From: Gammaproteobacteria bacterium
GTDB lineage: Bacteria; Pseudomonadota; Gammaproteobacteria; Cardiobacteriales; Wohlfahrtiimonadaceae
Direction of reading: 5' to 3'
Length of the DNA: 5,328 nt
Assembly (NCBI GenBank): GCA_003864535.1
Contig: BHEQ01000144.1
Location: forward strand, 1-5,328
Shown here one piece after another: positions 1-5,328 of the stretch. Numbering within the stretch: position 1 is the first letter of the stretch; each line of letters begins with the position of its first letter. The notes beneath the pieces are model-generated. The model did not search any database. It was not told the origin of the DNA and saw only the letters and a list, made by a program, of their open reading frames with translations. The translations under genes were made by a program, and so were the position numbers.

Positions 1-32
1 ACCTGATACCTGACATTAAAAAGATGTAAGTC

Positions 33-62
33 ATTAATTTAATTAGACCACTATATTGACAA
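33..62 (-). promoter_or_regulatory. Weak sigma-70-like promoter candidate downstream of fabG
   Basis: Reading the minus strand, TTGTCA (62-57, five of six matches to the -35 consensus) is followed 18 bases later by ATTAAT (38-33, four of six to the -10 consensus). It points out of the left end of the window, where a gene such as acpP would often follow fabG and have its own promoter. The -10 is poor and the region is AT-rich, so chance is a real possibility. The rest of 1-151 shows no supported gene and no clear terminator. Confidence 0.25.
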
Positions 63-151
63 TTGCTATTAATAGATGTGCCCTTAAGTAAATCCTTAAC
101 TTAATAGCGTTGCACCCCAACCAAAGGAGAGGGAGCTGTTTACGCATCAAC

Positions 152-889
152 TTAAACCATTAACATACCGCCATTAACATGGATCGTTTCACCTGTAATA
201 TAGCCTGCATTATCAGAAGCTAAAAAGTTAACCGCATGGGCAACCTCAATAACCTCACCTAAACGTCCAACAGGGATTTGGGCAAGCATTGCCGTGCGTA
301 CAGCCTCTGGTAAATCACGAGTCATATCTGTATCTATAAACCCAGGAGCTACGCAATTTACGGTGATGCCGCGGCTACCTATCTCGCGAGCCATAGATTT
401 ACTAAATCCGATCACACCAGCTTTTGCCGCCGCATAATTAGCTTGTCCTGCATTTCCCATTAAGCCTACAACCGAGGTGATATTGATAATTCTCCCAAAA
501 CGCGCTTTCATCATTTGGCGCATTACCGCTTTTGAGAGCTTAAAAACGCTGGTAAGATTAGTCTGAATGATTGCATTCCAATCATCTTCCTTCATGCGCA
601 TTAAGAGCTGATCACGCGTAATTCCTGCATTATTAACTAAAATAGAAAGATGGCCTTCATTTGCCGCAAGGTCGGCAAGTACCGCCTCAATACTAGCATC
701 ATCAACGACATCTAGAACAATACCGCGCCCATTATCTCCCAAATAAGCACTAATACTCTCAGCTCCAGCTGTGGAGGTTGCGCTACCAATAACACGCACT
801 CCATTTTGAACGAGCATTTGGGCGATAGCCTTGCCTATACCACGAGTTGCGCCCGTTACTAAAGCTACTTTATTGTGTATATCTGTCAT
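152..889 (-). CDS. fabG: 3-oxoacyl-[acyl-carrier-protein] reductase FabG
   Basis: Cytoplasmic NADPH-dependent reductase of type II fatty acid synthesis; it converts beta-ketoacyl-ACP to (R)-3-hydroxyacyl-ACP in each elongation cycle. The 245-residue product is a full-length short-chain dehydrogenase/reductase, close to the usual 244 residues of the Escherichia protein. Visible motifs are the cofactor-binding TGATRGIG (12-19), a D60-V61 pair, NNAG (86-89) and the catalytic tetrad Asn111, Ser139, Tyr152 (in NYAAAK) and Lys156, followed by the PG motif after the sheet (APGFIDTDMT, 181-190). The C-terminal ITGETIHVNGGMLMV is typical of FabG rather than of other SDR enzymes. The frame is open 19 codons further upstream, but the start at 889 is preferred: it has a strong Shine-Dalgarno five bases upstream and matches family length. 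It is divergent from the exonuclease III gene. fabD and acpP, its common neighbours, are not in the window; acpP could lie off the left edge (inference). Confidence 0.95.
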   Translation of the reverse strand: MTDIHNKVALVTGATRGIGKAIAQMLVQNGVRVIGSATSTAGAESISAYLGDNGRGIVLDVVDDASIEAVLADLAANEGHLSILVNNAGITRDQLLMRMKEDDWNAIIQTNLTSVFKLSKAVMRQMMKARFGRIINITSVVGLMGNAGQANYAAAKAGVIGFSKSMAREIGSRGITVNCVAPGFIDTDMTRDLPEAVRTAMLAQIPVGRLGEVIEVAHAVNFLASDNAGYITGETIHVNGGMLMV

Positions 890-894
890 ATTAT

Positions 895-901
895 TCACCT
901 T
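895..901 (-). promoter_or_regulatory. Ribosome binding site of fabG
   Basis: On the minus strand AAGGTGA lies five bases before the ATG at 889-887. This strong Shine-Dalgarno match decides the start in favour of the 245-residue form over the upstream ATG codons at about 946 and 934. Confidence 0.8.
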
Positions 902-935
902 TTTATTTACTGTTATTTTTAAATTCAAACGCATA

Positions 936-948
936 TATTGCCGCAATA
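936..948. repeat. 13-base perfect dyad in the fabG upstream region
   Basis: TATTGC and GCAATA are exact inverted repeats around one central C. The dyad lies about 50 bases upstream of the fabG start and overlaps the best -35 candidate for that gene, the layout of a repressor operator. It does not resemble the FadR or FabR sites as I know them. In AT-rich DNA a dyad with six-base arms can occur by chance. Confidence 0.35.
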
Positions 949-1051
949 ATCACACACTTGTTCCATGAATTATTAGAGGGAATATACATGCACTCAGATG
1001 TTAATGATACCATGTGATCTTTTTAAAACACATAAAATGGGGTCATTGTTT

Positions 1052-1822
1052 ATGAAAGTTGTTTCTTTAAATGCAAATGGGATTCGTTCGGCGATTAAAA
1101 AAGGTCTTTATACTTGGATTGATACTTTAAAGCCAGATATTATCTGCATTCAAGAGACCAAAGCACCGCTCACGGAGCTTAAAGATAGCATTGCTTTAGA
1201 AGGGTATTTTTTAGCTTTTGAAGATGCTCAGAAAAAAGGTTACAGCGGCGTAGCCATATTTTCTAAACAAAAACCTGATGAAATAAAACAAGGATTTGGG
1301 GATGATTTTGAAGATATGGATAGCGAGGGACGTTTTGTCGCGATGCGTTTTGGAAAGCTTTGGATTGCCTCAATTTATCTACCTTCAGGATCATCGTCCG
1401 TAGATCGGCAAGTTATAAAAATGAGTGCCTTGGGGCGTTTTAGAAAGCTGATGCAAACATTCTTAAAGAGCTCCCAAGATTATATTTTATGCGGTGACTT
1501 TAATATCGCGCACACAAAGCTTGACATTAAAAATTGGCGCGGCAATCAAAAATCATCTGGGTTTTTACCTGAAGAGCGTGCATGGGTTGATGATATTTTA
1601 GAAGATGGCTGGGTTGATGGTTTTCGCGTTATAAATCAAGAGGCTGATCAATACTCATGGTGGTCAAATCGGGGGCAGGCGTATGCTAAAAATGTTGGCT
1701 GGCGTATTGATTATCATTTCGTTACGCCTAATCTTAAAGATAAAATAAAAGATGTTTCTATCTTTAAAGATATTAAATTCTCAGATCACGCCCCTGTTAT
1801 TATTGAATATGATCTGGTGTAA
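1052..1822 (+). CDS. xth: Exonuclease III / AP endonuclease family protein
   Basis: Mg-dependent nuclease of base excision repair: it cuts the backbone 5' of abasic sites and may trim 3' ends of duplex DNA. The 256-residue product covers the whole endonuclease/exonuclease/phosphatase fold. Visible catalytic residues are Asn7 (LNANGIR), Glu35 (IQETK), Tyr109 (IYLPSG), Asp149 and Asn151 (GDFN), Asp220 (WRIDY) and the Asp245-His246 pair (SDHAP), matching the APE1/ExoIII set. The stretches GFLPEERAW (170-178) and YSWWSNRGQAYAKNVGWRIDY (201-221) are typical of the neisserial and gammaproteobacterial ExoIII branch. The start at 1052 is chosen because the family begins directly with the first beta strand (MKVVSLNANG) and GGGGT lies eight bases upstream; earlier in-frame ATGs at 998, 1004 and 1037 would add residues not expected in the family. 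It is transcribed alone and converges on topB. Whether AP endonuclease or exonuclease activity dominates cannot be read from sequence. Confidence 0.92.
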   Translation: MKVVSLNANGIRSAIKKGLYTWIDTLKPDIICIQETKAPLTELKDSIALEGYFLAFEDAQKKGYSGVAIFSKQKPDEIKQGFGDDFEDMDSEGRFVAMRFGKLWIASIYLPSGSSSVDRQVIKMSALGRFRKLMQTFLKSSQDYILCGDFNIAHTKLDIKNWRGNQKSSGFLPEERAWVDDILEDGWVDGFRVINQEADQYSWWSNRGQAYAKNVGWRIDYHFVTPNLKDKIKDVSIFKDIKFSDHAPVIIEYDLV

Positions 1823-1854
1823 TCGGCATATTTATAAATTAAAGCCCCCCTAAA

Positions 1855-1880
1855 TCCCCCCTTCGCAGGGGGGACTTTTA
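1855..1880 (+). terminator. Possible intrinsic terminator of the exonuclease III gene
   Basis: About 33 bases past the stop at 1822, a stem of seven pairs (1855-1861 with 1868-1874) with a six-base loop is followed by CTTTTA. The stem is strong but the T run is only four bases, so termination efficiency is uncertain. Read on the minus strand, the mirrored hairpins follow the topB stop but lack a good T run, so two-way termination would depend on the larger fold. Confidence 0.35.
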
Positions 1881-1930
1881 GAGCCACTACTCTGCGAATG
1901 AGCTTTTAGAACTCCTCCCCTGCGAAGGGG
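1875..1930. repeat. 28-base imperfect tandem duplication inside the palindromic element
   Basis: The 28 bases at 1875-1902 and the next 28 at 1903-1930 match at 21 positions by direct comparison. Both begin with CTTTTAGA and carry TGCGAA at the same offset of 18 bases. In the second copy the bases around TGCGAA form the right-hand hairpin; in the first they have decayed to a three-base CTC/GAG stem. This suggests that the middle of the element is an eroded extra unit. Confidence 0.55.
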
Positions 1931-1967
1931 AGGCTGGGAGGGGGCTTTAAATCCTTAACTAAAAAAA

Positions 1968-4175
1968 TCACTCCAAAACAGGTTTATCTCTCCCATTCTT
2001 GTAGGTTTTTTTGCAAGCAGGATAAGCCGTACATCCCCAAAAAAATGCATCTTTACCTTGTATTTTACGCAAATTGGAGCCGCAGCTGGTACAGGCATAA
2101 ATCTTGGCTGATTTTGTAGGAGTTATTTTAGAATTAGAGTTCTCACTAGAACTGGCTTTATTTGCTTTAAAATTTGCATTACCTTTGGATAAATTAAAAT
2201 TAGCTTGAGATATGATTTTAATTTTATTGATTTTTACATTTGCAATTTGGGTCGCAATATACGCATTCATACCCTTGATAAACTCTAGAACAGATAATTT
2301 ACCTTCACTAATAAGTTTTTGTTGCTCGTGCCAGAGTGCGGTCATATCAGGATATTTTGCTTGATCAGGAAGGGCGGTGTAAAATTCACGCGCTAATGGT
2401 GTTGAGATTACAAATTTGCCTTTATCAATAAGAAAACCACGCTCAAATAATCCAGAAATAATAGCAGCTCTTGTCGCAGGAGTACCGATACCACCGTGTT
2501 CCCCTGATTTACCTTTGTCTTTATCAAGAAGTAATTGGCGTAATTTATCATCTTTAATATATTTGGCAACGCGCGATAAATCACCTAATAAAGTATCACG
2601 GGTATAGAGCGGCTTAGGCCTAGTTTCTTTATCTAATACCGTAGCTTTGGTGTTAATACCTAACTGATTAATGGTTAATAAGGCTAGATTATTTTGGCAA
2701 TCAACCTCATCTTTACCGACATCTTTATTATCGGTATCATTTTTATATAAAATCTTCCAACCATCATTAATAGCTAAGATTGATCTTGCCTCAAAAAGTG
2801 TGGCATTTTTAGAATTATTAGCAAGATTATCAATCTTATCAAGCTTATCAACAGGACATTGGATAATAATTTTAGTCTCTTCATAGGTGCGGATAGGGAA
2901 AAATTGTGCAATATATTGCCGTGCAATAAGTTGATAAACACGCGCCTCATCTTGAGTTAATATATTGATATTAACGCTTGTTTGAGTTGGAATAATTGCA
3001 TGATGTGCGGTAACTTTTGCATTATTAAACGCACGGCTTTTAAGAGCGGGATCAGCTTTTTTAATAATTCCAGCAAAGATAACAGCAGTCGCTGCAATTG
3101 CGGCAAGGACATAGCCTGCATCAACATGATGTTCATCATTTAAATACTCGCAATCTGAGCGGTTATAGGTGATGAGTTTATGTTTTTCACGCAATACTTG
3201 CGTTATATTTTGCACCACATCTGCATTTAAACCATACTTTCTAGAGCAATCCATTTGGAGCTTGAGGAGATTGTAAGGAAGAGGTGCTGCTTGCTGTTTA
3301 TTATCAGTTTTAATATTTTTAATACGCGCTTTTTGTTGATAGATATCTTTGGCTAGAATCTCAACCGCGGCTCGATCTAATAAACGCTTTTTTTCATCAA
3401 CATTATCGCTAGGTTTAAGCAGATAACGTGCTTTAGTTTCTATAATATCTTGATTAATATTTTTATTATTTGGCATATCAAACTTAAAAATTGCCTCAAT
3501 ATCATAATAAAAGCTTTTTTGGTGAGATTCATTTTCTAAATCACGTCGGACTACCAGCCCTAAAATAGGCGTTTGCACGCGTCCAATCGACAAAACTCCA
3601 CCAGAATTAGCCGATAAAGTGTACGCACGGGTCATATTGTAGCCATAAAGCTGATCTGCGACTGATCTAGCTTCAGCAGAGTTGGATAATCCCTTGTAAT
3701 GCGTATTATCCTTCATGCTTGCCAATGCTTTTTTAACCACACTAACATTATTATCGTTGATTAATAAGCGTTTAATGGATTTTGCCGTAATCGCTGTTTG
3801 AGTATTTGCAAAATCTATAATCTCATCAACGAGTAGCTGTCCCTCATCATCAGGATCGCCAGCATGCACAATAACTTTAGCGGTTTTAATTAAAGCAAGA
3901 ATCGCTTTTAATTGGACTTTTTTATCCTCAATTGGCTTTTTTGACCAAGGAATCATGATGATAGGTAGATCATGCATAGACCATTTTTTATATTTAGGAT
4001 CATAATCTTCAGGATCTTTTAGTGCGAGCATGTGTCCAAAGCACCAAGTGATCTTTACGCTCATACCATTTGCGATTCCACAATCGAAATACGCATTCGC
4101 TATGCGTTTTGGCTGGGTCGTGAACGCAGCTGCAATCGCTTTGGCAAGTTCTGGTTTTTCGGCAATGATGAGCAT
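1968..4175 (-). CDS. topB: DNA topoisomerase III (type IA), with C-terminal zinc ribbon
   Basis: Type IA topoisomerase that cuts single-stranded DNA through a 5'-phosphotyrosine and passes another strand, chiefly decatenating replication and recombination intermediates. The 735-residue product begins with the TOPRIM domain (Glu6 in IIAEKPELAKAIA; Asp107, Asp109 and Glu111 in GDPDDEG). It continues with LYGYNMTRAYTL (176-187), GRVQTP (198-203), the active-site Tyr337 in ITYNRSDCEYL, HHAIIPT (391-397) and GIGTPATRA (562-570). A Lys/Asn/Ser-rich linker (about 645-690) leads to a four-cysteine zinc ribbon (Cys695, Cys698, Cys715, Cys721). The Escherichia protein is about 650 residues without this ribbon; the length and ribbon here recall the larger TopB forms of conjugative plasmids such as RP4 TraE. 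The TYNRSDCEYL motif favours TopB over TopA. Start: AGGAA lies five bases upstream of the ATG. It follows plsY by 26 bases on the same strand. No frameshift is seen. Confidence 0.93.
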   Translation of the reverse strand: MLIIAEKPELAKAIAAAFTTQPKRIANAYFDCGIANGMSVKITWCFGHMLALKDPEDYDPKYKKWSMHDLPIIMIPWSKKPIEDKKVQLKAILALIKTAKVIVHAGDPDDEGQLLVDEIIDFANTQTAITAKSIKRLLINDNNVSVVKKALASMKDNTHYKGLSNSAEARSVADQLYGYNMTRAYTLSANSGGVLSIGRVQTPILGLVVRRDLENESHQKSFYYDIEAIFKFDMPNNKNINQDIIETKARYLLKPSDNVDEKKRLLDRAAVEILAKDIYQQKARIKNIKTDNKQQAAPLPYNLLKLQMDCSRKYGLNADVVQNITQVLREKHKLITYNRSDCEYLNDEHHVDAGYVLAAIAATAVIFAGIIKKADPALKSRAFNNAKVTAHHAIIPTQTSVNINILTQDEARVYQLIARQYIAQFFPIRTYEETKIIIQCPVDKLDKIDNLANNSKNATLFEARSILAINDGWKILYKNDTDNKDVGKDEVDCQNNLALLTINQLGINTKATVLDKETRPKPLYTRDTLLGDLSRVAKYIKDDKLRQLLLDKDKGKSGEHGGIGTPATRAAIISGLFERGFLIDKGKFVISTPLAREFYTALPDQAKYPDMTALWHEQQKLISEGKLSVLEFIKGMNAYIATQIANVKINKIKIISQANFNLSKGNANFKANKASSSENSNSKITPTKSAKIYACTSCGSNLRKIQGKDAFFWGCTAYPACKKTYKNGRDKPVLE

Positions 4176-4201
4176 AATAATTCCTAAGAAGAGCTATTTT
4201 T

Positions 4202-4858
4202 TTAGCTTTTTTTGTTTTTTGAAAAAGATCCTTCTTCGCCTTTATAAATCCTTTTAATATTATCTTTATGGCGAATTATCAACATAATATCCATAAAAAT
4301 AACGGAGATAATAATATAAATTGATGTAGATCCACCTAATCCTAATAGATTAAAAACCCATAAGAAAATTGGGCAAAATAGCGCTGCGGTTAATGCCGCA
4401 ATTGAAGATATTTTTGTAGCTTTGAAAATAATTATCCACACAAGCAAAGCACAAAGTGCAACAAAAGGGCTTAAAGCAAGAATACAACCTAATGCAGTCG
4501 CAACGCCTTTACCACCTTGGAACCTGAAGAAAATAGGGTATAAATGCCCTAAAAAAGCTGCCAGTGCCACAAAGGCGATTACTGCGGCAGGCATTTTTAA
4601 AAGGGTTGCAATTATGACAGGTAACAAGCCTTTGAGGGCATCGCCAAGTAAAGTGATAATCGCTGCTTTCTTGCCGCCAAAGCGCATCACATTGGTAGCT
4701 CCTGGGTTATTTGAGCCTTGAGTGCGCGGGTCGGGTAATCCCATCATTTTGCAGGTAATAATCGCGGTTGAGATCGAGCCAACTAAATATGCGCAAAGCC
4801 CAGCTATACTCATAAGAAAAAAAGGTAATTGATCTGATAACTCATTAATATTATTCAT
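4202..4858 (-). CDS. plsY: Acyl-phosphate:glycerol-3-phosphate acyltransferase PlsY
   Basis: Inner-membrane enzyme that moves an acyl chain from acyl-phosphate (made by PlsX, not in this window) to glycerol-3-phosphate, giving lysophosphatidic acid, the first step of phospholipid synthesis. The 218-residue product is strongly hydrophobic, with membrane stretches near 12-36, 64-86, 90-110, 125-146, 151-172 and 178-196. Conserved PlsY motifs are all present: GSIS (27-30) leading to DPRTQGSNNPGATN (43-56), then GHLYPIFFRFQGGKGVATALG (104-124), and RHKDNIKRIYKGEE (196-209) near the C-terminus. The usual GSGN of the first motif reads GSNN here, a position that I believe varies in the family. An AGGA site lies seven bases upstream of the chosen ATG; an in-frame Met16 would give about 203 residues and is a less likely alternative. 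It lies 74 bases after hslR and 26 before topB, suggesting cotranscription. Confidence 0.95.
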   Translation of the reverse strand: MNNINELSDQLPFFLMSIAGLCAYLVGSISTAIITCKMMGLPDPRTQGSNNPGATNVMRFGGKKAAIITLLGDALKGLLPVIIATLLKMPAAVIAFVALAAFLGHLYPIFFRFQGGKGVATALGCILALSPFVALCALLVWIIIFKATKISSIAALTAALFCPIFLWVFNLLGLGGSTSIYIIISVIFMDIMLIIRHKDNIKRIYKGEEGSFSKNKKS

Positions 4859-4932
4859 AATAAAATCCTAATTATTTTAAATTTGCTATTTAAATTGATA
4901 TTTAAAGAAGTCTCCATAGATATGCCTTTAGG

Positions 4933-5292
4933 CTATTTATTTAAATCTCTTAATGCTTGGCGCTCACGCTTATCAGGTTTGTGATCAGGTTTTGGGGCAT
5001 AATTTAAAGAGCGCAATTGCGCCGCTGCTAATCTTAACACAATACTTTCATTGGTTTCAGCGTACATAGTTTGCGCAATAGTTGCGCTGCCGCGCGTGGG
5101 TAAGAGGAGCAATACATCAATAGTATAAATATCATCACCACGTTTAATCTGGACTTGATCACCTTGTTTTAAAATCCGTGCAGGTTTTGGTTTTTCAGCT
5201 TGAATAAGAACTTGCCCTTTATTAATTGCCGCTATTGCTAATTGGCGCGTTTTTAAAAAACGTGCTGCCCACAGCCATTTATCTAATCTCAT
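4933..5292 (-). CDS. hslR: Heat shock protein 15 (HslR), S4-domain RNA-binding protein
   Basis: In Escherichia coli, Hsp15 binds free 50S subunits that still carry a nascent chain on tRNA and helps recycle stalled ribosomes; it is heat-induced. The 119-residue product starts with an S4 RNA-binding domain: RLDKWLWAARFLKTRQLA (2-19) holds the conserved Arg, Lys-Thr-Arg and aromatic residues, followed by INKGQVLIQ (23-31) and the strand segment ILKQGDQVQIKRGD (40-53). The C-terminal basic tail KPDKRERQALRDL (106-118) matches Hsp15 and separates it from other short S4 proteins. It is slightly shorter than the Escherichia protein (133). The frame is open ten codons upstream to an ATG at 5322, just after an in-frame TGA at 5325-5323, but the start at 5292 is preferred because GAGGTGA precedes it by five bases and the family begins MRLDKWLW. 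The gene is complete; its promoter probably lies beyond the right edge. Confidence 0.92.
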   Translation of the reverse strand: MRLDKWLWAARFLKTRQLAIAAINKGQVLIQAEKPKPARILKQGDQVQIKRGDDIYTIDVLLLLPTRGSATIAQTMYAETNESIVLRLAAAQLRSLNYAPKPDHKPDKRERQALRDLNK

Positions 5293-5297
5293 TGTAT

Positions 5298-5304
5298 TCA
5301 CCTC
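5298..5304 (-). promoter_or_regulatory. Ribosome binding site of hslR
   Basis: GAGGTGA on the minus strand, five bases before the ATG at 5292-5290, is nearly the full anti-Shine-Dalgarno complement. It supports the 119-residue start over the longer reading frame. Confidence 0.8.
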
Positions 5305-5328
5305 ATTGTTAGCCGCGCACATTCACAT

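Larger units (their letters stand above)
890..1051. promoter_or_regulatory. Divergent intergenic region between fabG and the exonuclease III gene
   Basis: The two genes start back to back here, so promoters for both are expected in these 162 bases. No strong consensus pair is visible. For fabG, TTGCGG (944-939, minus) is followed 17 bases later by TTTAAA, which is weak. For the exonuclease gene, TTGTTC (958-963) precedes TATACA (983-988) by 19 bases, also weak. The fabG -35 candidate sits inside a perfect short dyad (936-948). Confidence 0.45.
1839..1950. repeat. GC-rich palindromic repeat element (REP/BIME- or MITE-like)
   Basis: This compact element lies between the two convergent genes and is far richer in G and C than its surroundings. 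An 11-base terminal inverted repeat, TTAAAGCCCCC (1839-1849) against GGGGGCTTTAA (1940-1950), encloses two hairpins. The left one has a six-base C/G stem (1856-1861 with 1868-1873) and loop TTCGCA; the right one has the stem CCTCCCC/GGGGAGG (1914-1920 with 1927-1933) and loop TGCGAA, the exact complement. The halves are therefore inverted, diverged copies of one unit. TGCGAA also appears at 1893-1898 between them. No coding potential is seen. The form matches dispersed non-autonomous palindromic repeats; membership of a genome-wide family is inferred, since only one copy is in the window. Confidence 0.75.

Noticed and set aside
56..61. A perfect TTGACA on the plus strand as a -35 element.
   Set aside because: No acceptable -10 hexamer lies 15-19 bases downstream, and transcription would run antisense into fabG.
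89..101. TAAATCCTTAACT occurs here and again at 1948-1960, next to the palindromic element.
   Set aside because: A 13-base AT-rich match in a window of this size is expected by chance, and the flanks do not align.
43..147. A 34-codon reading frame on the minus strand five bases after the fabG stop, encoding a basic, hydrophobic peptide.
   Set aside because: It has no Shine-Dalgarno site, no recognisable motif, and a length common by chance in AT-rich DNA.
2416..2886. Open frames on the plus strand opposite topB.
   Set aside because: They are shadows of the topB coding strand, with no recognisable protein features and no ribosome binding sites.
4422..4721. A 99-codon plus-strand frame opposite plsY.
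   Set aside because: It lies wholly within the well-supported plsY gene and has no family resemblance.
4876..4906. Three TTTAAA palindromes spaced 12-13 bases apart between plsY and hslR.
   Set aside because: The stretch is very AT-rich and the spacing does not match a helical turn; nothing else supports a regulatory array.
4924..4933. A GCCTAAAGGC palindrome (read on the minus strand) just after hslR as a possible terminator.
   Set aside because: With a realistic loop the stem is only three pairs and no T run follows, so it should not terminate transcription.

Overview
This window looks like ordinary chromosomal DNA of an AT-rich gammaproteobacterium. The evidence is an Escherichia-type FabG, an Hsp15/HslR with the proteobacterial basic tail, a proteobacterial PlsY, a Neisseria/gamma-type exonuclease III and strong Shine-Dalgarno sites. 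The genus cannot be fixed from the sequence alone. Five complete protein genes fill the window; no tRNA, rRNA, CRISPR, insertion sequence or prophage gene was seen.

Layout. Positions 1-151 are a non-coding stretch downstream of fabG, with a weak promoter candidate pointing out of the left edge, where acpP often lies. fabG (889-152, minus) encodes the beta-ketoacyl-ACP reductase. It is divergent from an exonuclease III/AP endonuclease gene (1052-1822, plus), and the 162-base gap between them (890-1051) must hold both promoters and contains a 13-base dyad. The exonuclease gene converges on topB (4175-1968, minus). The 145 bases between their stops are mostly taken up by a GC-rich palindromic repeat (about 1839-1950). 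Upstream of topB on the same strand lie plsY (4858-4202) and hslR (5292-4933). The order hslR-plsY-topB, with gaps of 74 and 26 bases, suggests one transcription unit, at least for plsY-topB.

Functions. FabG reduces beta-ketoacyl-ACP during fatty acid elongation, and PlsY uses the resulting acyl groups, as acyl-phosphate, to start phospholipid synthesis. They share a pathway but lie in separate transcription units here. The exonuclease repairs abasic sites, topoisomerase III decatenates DNA, and HslR is a ribosome-rescue RNA-binding protein. I see no functional link that would make the set a dedicated system.

The most notable non-genic feature is the repeat between the two convergent genes. 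It is two inverted hairpins sharing one loop sequence, enclosed by an 11-base terminal inverted repeat, with an internal 28-base tandem duplication. It looks like a REP/BIME- or MITE-type element. I did not find a convincing undescribed biological system.
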